From Collinsella sp. TF08-11AT (GTDB lineage: Bacteria > Actinomycetota > Coriobacteriia > Coriobacteriales > Coriobacteriaceae): a stretch of 64,000 nucleotides of DNA. Shown in pieces: positions 52,876 to 62,239 of the stretch. How positions within the stretch are numbered: position 1 is the first letter of the stretch; every line of letters starts with the position of its first letter. The notes beneath the pieces are model-generated. The model was not told the origin of the DNA, searched no databases, and saw nothing but the letters and a program-made list of their open reading frames with translations. The stretch is from the NCBI RefSeq assembly GCF_003437035.1, contig NZ_QSRL01000002.1, positions 186,001-250,000 on the forward strand. The letters are read 5' to 3'. The position numbers were made by a program, and so were the translations under genes.

Positions 52876-52914
52876 GGACGGGGTCCGGTGCGGCGGCATC
52901 GGGCCCCGTTTTTG
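52876..52914 (+). terminator. terminator of the wall-protein gene
   Basis: GGGGTCCG and CGGGCCCCG arms with a GC loop, followed by TTTTT. Confidence 0.7.
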
Positions 52915-52985
52915 TTGTGCAACGATTTGTTATGCCCCCTCGGGGGTCTGCTGCTACCGTTGCCCGAAACGTTTGCATGTCGATA

Positions 52986-53013
52986 TTGTTGCGCTCTACC
53001 CGCTCGCTACAAT
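52986..53013 (+). promoter_or_regulatory. promoter of the AAA-ATPase-like gene
   Basis: TTGTTG (52986-52991), 16-nt spacer, TACAAT (53008-53013), 33 bp before the GTG start. Confidence 0.6.
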
Positions 53014-53046
53014 GGGCATCGTGCTGCGTTAGAAGGAGAGTTTACG

Positions 53047-54846
53047 GTGTCTGAACAGGCGAATTATGGTGTTGCTCATGCGTTTGGCGCACGGTTGCTC
53101 AGTTATGCGGATAACGCAGCTCTGCCGGTTGAAGTGCACGACTTTTCTGATGCAATCAATTGGTGTTTACTCGTCGATAAGACTATGTTTATTGCCGATA
53201 TATTGGACAGCGAAGCACCTGTTGCGCTTTGTTGTCGGCCCAAGGGTTTTGGCAAGAGCATGAATCTATCGATGCTCAAATGCTATTTGGAACGATCTGA
53301 TCACCGACGGCCGGATCGAAGCCCGTTCGTCGGCACCCAGATTTGGCAGGCGGGCGGTGGTCGCTTTCGTGATGAGTACGCGTGCTATCCCGTCATCTTG
53401 CTCGATTTTTCTGCTGCCGCTGCGAGGCGCGACGCCGATGCTGCGGCGGCTATTCGCAGCGCTGTCGCGAACGAGTGCGCCCGATTGCTGCCGCTGCTTG
53501 CCGCACCTGATCTGTCAAGACGTGAGGTCCGTCTTATCGAGAGGGCGGCGCGTGGGGTGGCCAGCGATAAGGAGATCGATGCGGCGCTTGGCGTGCTTAT
53601 CAAGCTGCTCCAGGCAGCTTTCGATGAGCAGGTTGTTCTTCTGATAGACGACTACGACGCGGTATGTCCAAAGCGTTTGGACGCTAAGGACGACGGTAGC
53701 GTGGATTCCCTAGAGTCGCTCAGCCGAATGTTGTTCGACACCATTGCCGATGCCGGCGACTCGTTGCGATTGACGTGTCTGATGTGCGAACGCCCCGGTC
53801 ATGCCGAGTTTGCGTTGTCCCAACGTGGGGTTTCCTATCGGTCGGCGACAGCGTTGTCGAGTTGGTGTGATCGATGGTTCGGTTTTTCGGACGACGAAGT
53901 CCAAGTGTTGTTGGATTGCATCGGTCGCAACGGCTGTCTGGATGACGCGCGTGAGTGGCTCGAGGGCTATCTGTTTGGTGGTTTTTATTGCTCGAGCCCG
54001 GAGCGCGTGGTGGACTACGCACATCGCGATTGCGTCGCGCCCGTTCGGGCGGATCTGTATTGTTACGCCGACTGTCTGGGCGCATGCGTCGGCGACTGGA
54101 ATCTCATTCGCCTGTCCACATTGTTCGATTTGGTTGAGCCGCATGGGTTTATTGAGGCGCCAGTGCATATGCATGCCGAGGAGGTCGATGCCGCCAAGCC
54201 CGAAGATATCTGGACTGCGCTGTATCTGTCTGGATTCCTTACGACGGATATGACGGGGCATTCGGAGGACGGCGCGTGCCTTCGTTCCCTGCGTCTGCCT
54301 AATAACGAAGTGCGTCAGGCGCTTCGTCTTGCAATTCTGGAATGGTTTGAGTGCGCCGTTGAGGACGTTGGAGTTATCGACTCGTTCCATGACGGGCTGT
54401 GCCGAGGAGACGAGGACACTGTAAAGCAAGCTTTGAGCTGTGCTATCGGCGATCTGGGCATCGATGTGGGCCAATCAGATGTGCCGACAGCCTATCATCT
54501 GGCGCTTCAGGGGCTCTGCTTTGGACTGCCCGGCTATTGCAATCCCAGCTCCAAGCGAAGTGGCGTCTCGGATCGCTGGGATATCCAGGTGATTCCCACC
54601 GGTCGGGTGTTTGACGTGGCCGACACGCTCGGCATGCTCGATGAGCGACCGCTCATTACGGTCAACATGTTGTACGACCCTGGCGTCGATGCCCTGGGCC
54701 TGGAACTGTTGGCGGTTCAGGCGCTGCTCGACATAGAGCGCGACGGCATCGACGAAATCCGTGTGCCGCGACCCGGCGTGGGTCGCATGCGCTGGGGGTT
54801 TGGATTTGACGGGCAGCATGTGGCTGCGGTGTGCCAACGGCTTTAA
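53047..54846 (+). CDS. AAA-ATPase-like protein with degenerate nuclease-type C-terminus
   Basis: 599 aa. N-terminal AAA-ATPase_like (DUF1703-associated) domain: LLVDKTMFIADIL, phosphate-binding RPKGFGKSMNLSML (about 68-81) and Walker B-like VLLIDDYDAV. The C-terminus aligns by pattern to the PD-(D/E)xK nuclease found in this family, but the usual ExK strand reads LITVNMLYDP, so catalysis seems lost. The family is abundant in gut bacteria and of unclear role. Start GTG 53047 follows AAGGAGAG; the frame is open 58 codons upstream through the previous terminator. Confidence 0.8.
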   Translation: MSEQANYGVAHAFGARLLSYADNAALPVEVHDFSDAINWCLLVDKTMFIADILDSEAPVALCCRPKGFGKSMNLSMLKCYLERSDHRRPDRSPFVGTQIWQAGGGRFRDEYACYPVILLDFSAAAARRDADAAAAIRSAVANECARLLPLLAAPDLSRREVRLIERAARGVASDKEIDAALGVLIKLLQAAFDEQVVLLIDDYDAVCPKRLDAKDDGSVDSLESLSRMLFDTIADAGDSLRLTCLMCERPGHAEFALSQRGVSYRSATALSSWCDRWFGFSDDEVQVLLDCIGRNGCLDDAREWLEGYLFGGFYCSSPERVVDYAHRDCVAPVRADLYCYADCLGACVGDWNLIRLSTLFDLVEPHGFIEAPVHMHAEEVDAAKPEDIWTALYLSGFLTTDMTGHSEDGACLRSLRLPNNEVRQALRLAILEWFECAVEDVGVIDSFHDGLCRGDEDTVKQALSCAIGDLGIDVGQSDVPTAYHLALQGLCFGLPGYCNPSSKRSGVSDRWDIQVIPTGRVFDVADTLGMLDERPLITVNMLYDPGVDALGLELLAVQALLDIERDGIDEIRVPRPGVGRMRWGFGFDGQHVAAVCQRL

Positions 54847-54870
54847 GCGCCGAGGTGTTTCCGTCTTCCG

Positions 54871-55890
54871 TTACTCGGTATCCTTCATGGGCGGCATGGG
54901 CTTCCAGTTGGGATCCTTTACGATCTTGCGGGCGTCCTTCATGCCACGGCGCAGCGCCGGAATGCCGGTCTTAAAGCATTTGTCGACTGCTGCCAGACGA
55001 ATGAATTCCTTGCAGAAGGTCGCGGCATTGCCCAGGCGGAACAGCATGGGGTGGTAGTCACCGTAGATCTGCATATAGCGAGCGAGGAAGCCTCGGTTGC
55101 GCATGATGTAGTAGCGGTTGGTGTCGCTCGTGGAGTTGAGCTGTCGTTTGCCGGCGATATCCCAGTTAGAGACGGCGCGGGCGCGCTTGAGCACCACGTC
55201 GGCGACCACGGCGGCAGGGAAGTGCTGGCTGGCTACGTAGCCGTAGCAGGCATCGTCGCCGTAGATAAAGAAGCGCGCGTCGGGCAGGCCAATCTTGTCG
55301 ACCACACGGCGCGAGAACATGCCGCCCTCAAAGCACAGTTGGTTCATGGTGCGGTAGCCCTCGGGACCCAGATCCCACTTGGCGATGGGGTTAGGGATGC
55401 CGAGCGAAAGGATGAGCTGGTACTGCCAAAAGAAGGCGCCGCCGTCAAAGTCCAGGCGCGAACCCTGGATAACATCGTAGCGGTCGGTCCACTTGGCCAA
55501 GCGCTCGATGCCTTCGGGGATGACGAGCACGTCGTCGTCCATGACCCAGAACCACTGGGCTCCCAGATCGTAGGCGCATTTAGTGCCAGCGGAGAAGCCA
55601 CCCGCACCGCCGCCGTTTTCGAGCTGCGGGGCGTAGATGACACGGTCGGTGCCGCCCTGCGCGTCGGGCTGCTCGGTGTCGATGCCCCACAGGTTGGCCA
55701 GACGCTCGTTGAATGCGGTGCACATGGCCTCGGTCTCGCGCGAATTCTCGTTATCGACAATCACGATGCGCCAGGGCGTTGCCGTGAGCTCGGTCATGGA
55801 GTCGAACAAGTTGGCCAGGAGTTCCTGGCGCTTGTACGTAACGACAACGATGGCGAGCTTATCGATGGAGGCGGGAAGGGTTGAAGTCAT
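54871..55890 (-). CDS. family 2 glycosyltransferase (galactofuranosyl/rhamnosyl-type)
   Basis: 339 aa. GT-A fold: IVVVTYKR near the N-terminus, the metal-binding DDDV after FWVMD, and acceptor-side WDIAGKRQLNSTSDTNRYYIMRNRG. The layout, with GGAGGFSAG before the aspartates, resembles GlfT-like and rhamnosyl transferases that extend cell-wall polymers on the cytoplasmic face. Start 55890 follows GAAAGGAT. First of a set of envelope-glycan genes on both strands. Confidence 0.85.
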   Translation of the reverse strand: MTSTLPASIDKLAIVVVTYKRQELLANLFDSMTELTATPWRIVIVDNENSRETEAMCTAFNERLANLWGIDTEQPDAQGGTDRVIYAPQLENGGGAGGFSAGTKCAYDLGAQWFWVMDDDVLVIPEGIERLAKWTDRYDVIQGSRLDFDGGAFFWQYQLILSLGIPNPIAKWDLGPEGYRTMNQLCFEGGMFSRRVVDKIGLPDARFFIYGDDACYGYVASQHFPAAVVADVVLKRARAVSNWDIAGKRQLNSTSDTNRYYIMRNRGFLARYMQIYGDYHPMLFRLGNAATFCKEFIRLAAVDKCFKTGIPALRRGMKDARKIVKDPNWKPMPPMKDTE

Positions 55891-56127
55891 GAACGAGAAT
55901 ATCCTTTCGCGTGGGCAGCATATCGGCCCTGCGGAATAAACAATGTGTCCCATGGGACACGACTATTGTAAGCGTAGGCGGGCACCCGCGGGTAATGTCC
56001 CGCTAATCACCAAGAACGTTTGCTACAAGCCTTGTTGACGTGTGAGCGTGGCGAGGTTGCAAGCGCGCATTGTGGTATTACATAGGTGCCGATTCCTGTG
56101 GACGCGATCTTTGTGTTTGGATGCCCT

Positions 56128-57465
56128 GTGAATAAAACTCGTTTAACCTCCTTTGCAGATAGCCTTCCCTTCAAGGTCATGTTTCTGTTTTTGGTTCTTC
56201 AGGTCGCATTTGTCCTGAGCAATACCGCGGCGAATTGCCTGCCGAGGCCCGTTATCGAGTCGCATGCGCAGGGTTCGGAGTCCTCGGCCCTGTTGTCTAA
56301 CATGTATGTCTACGACCACCGTGTTGCAGCTGGTCCTGTTTGCTTTGATAACAATCGTTTTATCATTGAAGTCGCACGGCAAAAGGACCAAGGTTCTCCG
56401 TTTAAGACGATGACTGTTGCCGAGATTGATGACGTTACGAAAGCCGGCGGGATTACGCATCAGCAGTACTACCGGTATTGGCATGGATGGCAGCTACTTA
56501 CGAATGTCTGCCTGTTTATTGGCGGTATCGATGTTGTTGTGGTGCCTGCGGCTGCCCTGGCGATTGCCGGCTCCGCTTGCGCTTACGTTGCCTTGCGGAA
56601 GCGATTTTCAAAGCCATTGACGTTGGGTTTCCTTGCAATCCTGTTGTTCTCGACAAATCTGTTTTTCAATGTTATCGGCGATCTACTGCTGTGCATCTCG
56701 TTCTTTGTGGCGCTCATCATGATGTCTTGCATGAGCCTTCGTTTGGAATCGGCTCCGAACGCACGGGCTTTTACAAGCCGCCTCGTCCTTTGGTCGATAG
56801 CGACGGGCGCCGTGTTTTCGTTTCTTGACTTTTTAACGATTCCTGCCGCAGTTGTCGCCCTGCATTGCTTTTTTGCCTTCATTGCGCTCCCCGAGGGTGA
56901 GCGCCCCAAGCGCTGCGTCGTCACGATGATGCAGGCGCTCTTTGGGTTTGGGCTTTCGTTTGTGTTTACCTGGGCGATGAAATGGGTTGTCGCGGCATTT
57001 GTACTGGGTTGGAACGAGGTCTTTTCGAACGTTCTGGGCGAGATGGGTCTTTGGTCTGCGCATGGGACTTCGTCACTGTTGCCCCAAGCTGACTGGCCTC
57101 AGATTTTGAAGGAGTTTTATTGCATGAGCCCGCAGCTGTTCGCCATTTGCTCAACTGCTGGTTATGCGATGATCTCGAACGTCGTTTGTCTTGTTTCGTT
57201 TGCTGCCGTATTGGCGATTTGGATTGCCGTGCTCGTTTGCTCGATACGGGGCGGAGCGCAAGAGGGTCGTCGTAAAGTGTTGATCCAGTCGCTGCTCATG
57301 GCACTGCCCCTGGTTGTCATTTTGGGTTATTTCGTTGTTATGCATGACCATGCGATCGTTCATATTCCGGTATTTGGCTGCAAGAACTGGGCGATTGTCT
57401 TTGCGATTCTATTTGCTTCGGGTGTTAGCGCGCTTCGTGGTCTGCGGAGTCGGAAGGCTGCTTAG
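56128..57465 (+). CDS. multi-pass membrane protein, unknown
   Basis: 445 aa with about nine to eleven hydrophobic helices: one near residues 13-33, a soluble loop to about 130 (containing YRYWHGWQ), then a dense membrane part. The overall plan (one helix, outer loop, many helices) is like membrane glycosyltransferases or flippase-associated proteins of polysaccharide clusters, but no motif confirms it. GTG 56128 has GGA six to seven bases upstream; GTG 56086 is also possible. The stop overlaps the convergent acyltransferase stop by 4 nt. Confidence 0.65.
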   Translation: MNKTRLTSFADSLPFKVMFLFLVLQVAFVLSNTAANCLPRPVIESHAQGSESSALLSNMYVYDHRVAAGPVCFDNNRFIIEVARQKDQGSPFKTMTVAEIDDVTKAGGITHQQYYRYWHGWQLLTNVCLFIGGIDVVVVPAAALAIAGSACAYVALRKRFSKPLTLGFLAILLFSTNLFFNVIGDLLLCISFFVALIMMSCMSLRLESAPNARAFTSRLVLWSIATGAVFSFLDFLTIPAAVVALHCFFAFIALPEGERPKRCVVTMMQALFGFGLSFVFTWAMKWVVAAFVLGWNEVFSNVLGEMGLWSAHGTSSLLPQADWPQILKEFYCMSPQLFAICSTAGYAMISNVVCLVSFAAVLAIWIAVLVCSIRGGAQEGRRKVLIQSLLMALPLVVILGYFVVMHDHAIVHIPVFGCKNWAIVFAILFASGVSALRGLRSRKAA

Positions 57466-58607
57466 CTGTTCATGCGAGCCTTGATGGCGTCGACCACGGC
57501 CCTGCGTACGATATCCACGAGGAGCAGGGCAAGCGCGAGGCAAAGGCTCATTAGGATTCCGAGCAAAATGGCGCCGGCTGGATGGGGCTCTCCCGTTTGG
57601 ATGCCTGTCGCCATGGTGTAGATTGCTTTGTCAAAGATGGGTCGCCAGACATTGCAGGTAAACGACTGTACGGCGTAGAAAGCGAGCGTTCCTGCGGCGA
57701 GGGACATGATTGTCTTGTCTGCAGCTGGGACTTCGTGGCGCGGCTGATGGAGCGCTGCGGCGGCAACGGATGCGGCGGCCAAGATAAAGGATATGACGGA
57801 AGTGGACTTGTAGGAGAGCTTCCAGAGCGCGTCGTACTGGCTATTTGCCGATAGCAGAAGCTCGAGCGCGATGGTGGCGGCAACGAGTCCGATTAGTGCG
57901 ATCTTGGATTTTTGAGCGCCGGATGCGTTGCCGTGGTGTTCGAGGACAAAGCGCATTTCTCCAGCCGCAATAAACGCGACCAGGTAGGTAACAGCGCTCA
58001 TGAGCTTGCGCCATAAAACGACACCGGCAACTTCGTTTGCCGTCGCCGCGATGTAGCAGTTGATTCCAAATGTTGCGAACACTAGAAGTGCTACGACAAA
58101 CGGGGCCCTTTTGCTGCCGATTCGCTGCCTTGCCAGCGCAATCATCGGTACAAGCAATACGGAGGCGGCGTAGACCCAGATAAACTCGATGCCCAACGTA
58201 AGCCAGCCAATCTCGTGCAGCGAGATTTCGGGTAGGGGATAGACGTACATTGAAACAAACAGGCACGCGGTGCAATAAAAGAGCGTGGGTAAGACGATTT
58301 TCTTTAACCGTGTAAACGATTTATAAACGAGGCACTGCGCGGAAGACCCGTTTTGAAGGGCGCGTACCGCCGAGGGAATAAGGAAGTACCCCGAGATCAT
58401 AAAGAAGACCTCGTTGGCCCAACAGCCCAGCAGGTTAATGAATCCCAGTAGTCCCGAATAGGGGAAAGCCGCAAGCGATGCGTATTCCGGCACGCCGGTG
58501 CAGACGGCTTGGAAGGTCCATTGAAACGTGTGGAATATCGCAATCCCGGCGACCGCGACCAAGCGCAGCGCCTCGATGGAGGTATTTCTGCTTGCTTTTC
58601 TGCCCAT
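57462..58607 (-). CDS. acyltransferase family 3 membrane protein
   Basis: 381 aa, about ten membrane helices. N-terminal IEALRLVAVAGIAIFHTFQ carries the family Arg and His (R-x(10)-H type), and FFMISGYFLIPS follows. These enzymes move acetyl or other acyl groups onto surface sugars. It is the neighbour of the downstream glycosyltransferase (4 bp apart, same strand), so both likely act on one glycan. Confidence 0.85.
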   Translation of the reverse strand: MGRKASRNTSIEALRLVAVAGIAIFHTFQWTFQAVCTGVPEYASLAAFPYSGLLGFINLLGCWANEVFFMISGYFLIPSAVRALQNGSSAQCLVYKSFTRLKKIVLPTLFYCTACLFVSMYVYPLPEISLHEIGWLTLGIEFIWVYAASVLLVPMIALARQRIGSKRAPFVVALLVFATFGINCYIAATANEVAGVVLWRKLMSAVTYLVAFIAAGEMRFVLEHHGNASGAQKSKIALIGLVAATIALELLLSANSQYDALWKLSYKSTSVISFILAAASVAAAALHQPRHEVPAADKTIMSLAAGTLAFYAVQSFTCNVWRPIFDKAIYTMATGIQTGEPHPAGAILLGILMSLCLALALLLVDIVRRAVVDAIKARMNS

Positions 58608-58611
58608 CAGA

Positions 58612-59712
58612 CTATTTTCCAGCGCGCGCGTTGTATGAACCGAAGTGCGATGTGATCATTTTTAGAGTCTGCCTTGGCCCCTTGTTCCATACGTTATACA
58701 GGCCCTCTCCCATGAGGTCCTTGGCGTATGCGCAGTAGCTGATTTTAGGGTTGGCGATGCCCATATACTCGGCATAGAGCTTTTTGGCCGCAGGGGTAAC
58801 GCGAGGATTGGCAAATACCAGCTCTTGCGGCATGCGTTCGAACATCTTGTGGATTGCCCGCTCGATTTCGGGGTGCCCCTCAATTCCGGTGTGCTCAATC
58901 ATGATGCCCATATAGGTGAAGCCGCGTGTGATTTGCGGTGTCCAGACGGCGGAGTCGGTGACGTTGAGCCGCTCAAGAATATCGACCATGTCATTCCAGC
59001 GATTAAACGGCATCAAGGGGTCACGCTTGGCCAGAGCTGCCGCTTTTTCGGGTGTTTCCTCGCGGTAGCAGTAATACGGCTTGGGCCAGTAAGCGATCGC
59101 CTTTGCCTGGCAGAGCGTTTCGACAAGGAATGGATTGTCGGCCCAGCCTGCACCGGGGATTTCCTTAAAGCAAATATTGTTTTGCATCAGGAAGTCGCGA
59201 CGATAGATTGCCGACCAAATGGACGGATGATGGGCCAGCAGATGTGGAGCGTCGTGAATGGTGAACGGTTGCCGAGGCGGTTTAATGCGACCGCGATATG
59301 CGCAATGCAGTTTGACCTCTTGGGGGGTATCGGGGTTGCGAATGATCCAATACGGGGTCTCAATAATATCGAGCTTGTTCGGATCGCCAAATTCGCGCTT
59401 GGCAAAGGCAAGCATGTCGGAGTACATTCCGGGCTCGATCCAGTCATCGGGCTCGAGGATGGCAATCCAGTCGCCCTTTGCCTCGCGAATGCCCAGATTG
59501 CAGGTTGCGCCGTAACCCTGGTTTGCCTTATCGATCACTCGAACGCGTGAGTCACACGCGGCGAAATCTTGCATAATGGCGAGCGAGTTGTCGGTGGATC
59601 CGTCGTTGATGGCGAGGATTTCCAGTACGATATTCTTTTTGTTTAATAGGCTGCCTATAGCCTGAGAAAGATACGGCTCGGCATTGTAAGTAGGCACGAT
59701 TACGGTCAGCAT
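58612..59712 (-). CDS. family 2 glycosyltransferase
   Basis: 366 aa. Typical GT2: MLTVIVPTYNAEPYLSQAIGSLL, AINDGSTDNSLAI, and ILEPDDWIEPGMY (the DxD-like metal site is EPDDW). The C-terminal part (about 230-366) is unrelated to named enzymes; no membrane segment. It adds a sugar to a surface polymer, substrate unknown. TATAAT at 59744-59749 on the minus strand is a good -10. Confidence 0.88.
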   Translation of the reverse strand: MLTVIVPTYNAEPYLSQAIGSLLNKKNIVLEILAINDGSTDNSLAIMQDFAACDSRVRVIDKANQGYGATCNLGIREAKGDWIAILEPDDWIEPGMYSDMLAFAKREFGDPNKLDIIETPYWIIRNPDTPQEVKLHCAYRGRIKPPRQPFTIHDAPHLLAHHPSIWSAIYRRDFLMQNNICFKEIPGAGWADNPFLVETLCQAKAIAYWPKPYYCYREETPEKAAALAKRDPLMPFNRWNDMVDILERLNVTDSAVWTPQITRGFTYMGIMIEHTGIEGHPEIERAIHKMFERMPQELVFANPRVTPAAKKLYAEYMGIANPKISYCAYAKDLMGEGLYNVWNKGPRQTLKMITSHFGSYNARAGK

Positions 59713-59856
59713 TCAAACACTTTCTCTAGGCGATTTGGAAGAATTATACCTAATTGCGTTAGCAACGGTTTTAGTTGCATTTAGGTGAAGGCAACGGAAA
59801 GGGTTGCTTCACTCTCTTTAAGCAGATTATGGGAAAATGGTACAAGCCATAGCTAA

Positions 59857-60828
<972 letters not shown>

Positions 60829-60928
60829 TTAGCCTTTCGGGGTTAAGCTGCCGCTGCCCACGAATCTCTCGTCAATGGGGCGCGCTTCTTGGCATAGAGT
60901 GTAAGCAACCGTATGAAAGGGGACAGAC

Positions 60929-62239
60929 ATGGGCAATCGAAAGGCTATGTTTGCTTCGGTGTTTATCGTGCTTCTGTTGGGAATTTGTCTCGTTCCCGCA
61001 TTTGCTGAAGACAACGTGGCTACCGGTCAAGATGCAAACGCCTCCATGACTGCAGACCAGTTGAACGAGTCCGAGCTCGTTACCAACGAAGCTATGTCTG
61101 TGGACAGTACGTCCGATTCTAATGCATCGGATTCGACTGATGCTGTGAAACCGGAAAAGCCCAAGTCTGTCTATGGTCTTGCTTCCGAGCACGTCGATGA
61201 CCTTGCGGATGGATTGTACACTTTTGGCTCATCGGTTAACAGCAATTTTGTACTTGATGTTCCTAGTGGTACGGCGTCTGCGGGCAGAAAGCTGCAGTTG
61301 TACAGTGGAAACAAGACAAATGCTCAGGTCTGGCGAGTGTCTCACGATCAGAATGGCCTTGTTGTTATTGCTTCTGTCAAGGGTTGCACGCTTGATGTCC
61401 CCGGCGGCAGCGCGAGCAATAGAAATCCCGTTCAGCTTTGGTCCGATAACGGCACCCTTGCGCAGCGTTGGATTGCAATTAAAGAGGCCGATGGCAGCTA
61501 CACCTTTATTTCGGCGCTCAATCAGTCGTTTGCCATTGACGTGGCGGGTGGTGTTGCCGCAAATGGCTCTGCCGTGCAGTTGTATGAGGCAAATGGTACG
61601 GCAGCTCAGCGATGGGTGCTAACGCCTGCCAAAACTGAGCAACAGCAACTCGATGATCGAGCAGCGGCACATCTCGCTGACCTTCCCGACGGAACGTATG
61701 CTATGTTGGCTTCGAACGATTCGTTTGCTCTGATCGCAGGCGGCGGATCACTGTCTTTTGATAAGTTCGGATATTCAGGTATTCAAACGTTTGGTGTCTC
61801 AACTACGTCGGACGGGTATCGTACCATTGCGATTCATGATGCTGGGGCGGTTCTGGATGCGGCGGGCGGCAATGACGCCAACGGCACGAAGCTGCAGACC
61901 TATGCCGCCAATGGAACCAAGGCCCAAAAGTGGATCATCGAGAAAGACGGCGAGCGCTATCGAATTGTGTCGGGCTTAAACGGGCAAAAGGTCGCAGACA
62001 TCCCCGGTGGTTCTATAGCATCTGGTGCCGGACTTCAGCTGTATAGTGCAAATGGAACGGCTGCCCAAGCCTTCTATTTTGTGGATCCGACGGCTGTGCG
62101 TTCCGAGCTCGATAAGCTCGCTTCCGATAACCGAGAAGTTGTCAAAGACGGGGACTATGCGATAGCTGCCGGTCCGGATTTGTCTCGAATGGTTCTCGAT
62201 GTTGTCGGCGGCTCTGCTTCTAGCGGTGCAAACGTGTAG
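60929..62239 (+). CDS. secreted ricin-type lectin repeat protein, N-terminal part, ends at amber codon
   Basis: 436 aa. Signal peptide at 1-27 (FIVLLLGICLVPAFA), a short Ser/Asp-rich linker, then repeated beta-trefoil units with the pattern VLDVPSGTAS...LQLYSGNKTNAQVWRV, including the QxW-like AQRW of ricin-B lectins. These bind sugars outside the cell. The frame ends at TAG 62237-62239, exactly where other repeats have a glutamine codon (ANV-Q-LY), and stays open after it. A single C-to-T change (CAG to TAG) explains this. Read-through, a sequencing error or a genuine truncation are all possible. RBS AAAGGGGA. Confidence 0.8.
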   Translation: MGNRKAMFASVFIVLLLGICLVPAFAEDNVATGQDANASMTADQLNESELVTNEAMSVDSTSDSNASDSTDAVKPEKPKSVYGLASEHVDDLADGLYTFGSSVNSNFVLDVPSGTASAGRKLQLYSGNKTNAQVWRVSHDQNGLVVIASVKGCTLDVPGGSASNRNPVQLWSDNGTLAQRWIAIKEADGSYTFISALNQSFAIDVAGGVAANGSAVQLYEANGTAAQRWVLTPAKTEQQQLDDRAAAHLADLPDGTYAMLASNDSFALIAGGGSLSFDKFGYSGIQTFGVSTTSDGYRTIAIHDAGAVLDAAGGNDANGTKLQTYAANGTKAQKWIIEKDGERYRIVSGLNGQKVADIPGGSIASGAGLQLYSANGTAAQAFYFVDPTAVRSELDKLASDNREVVKDGDYAIAAGPDLSRMVLDVVGGSASSGANV

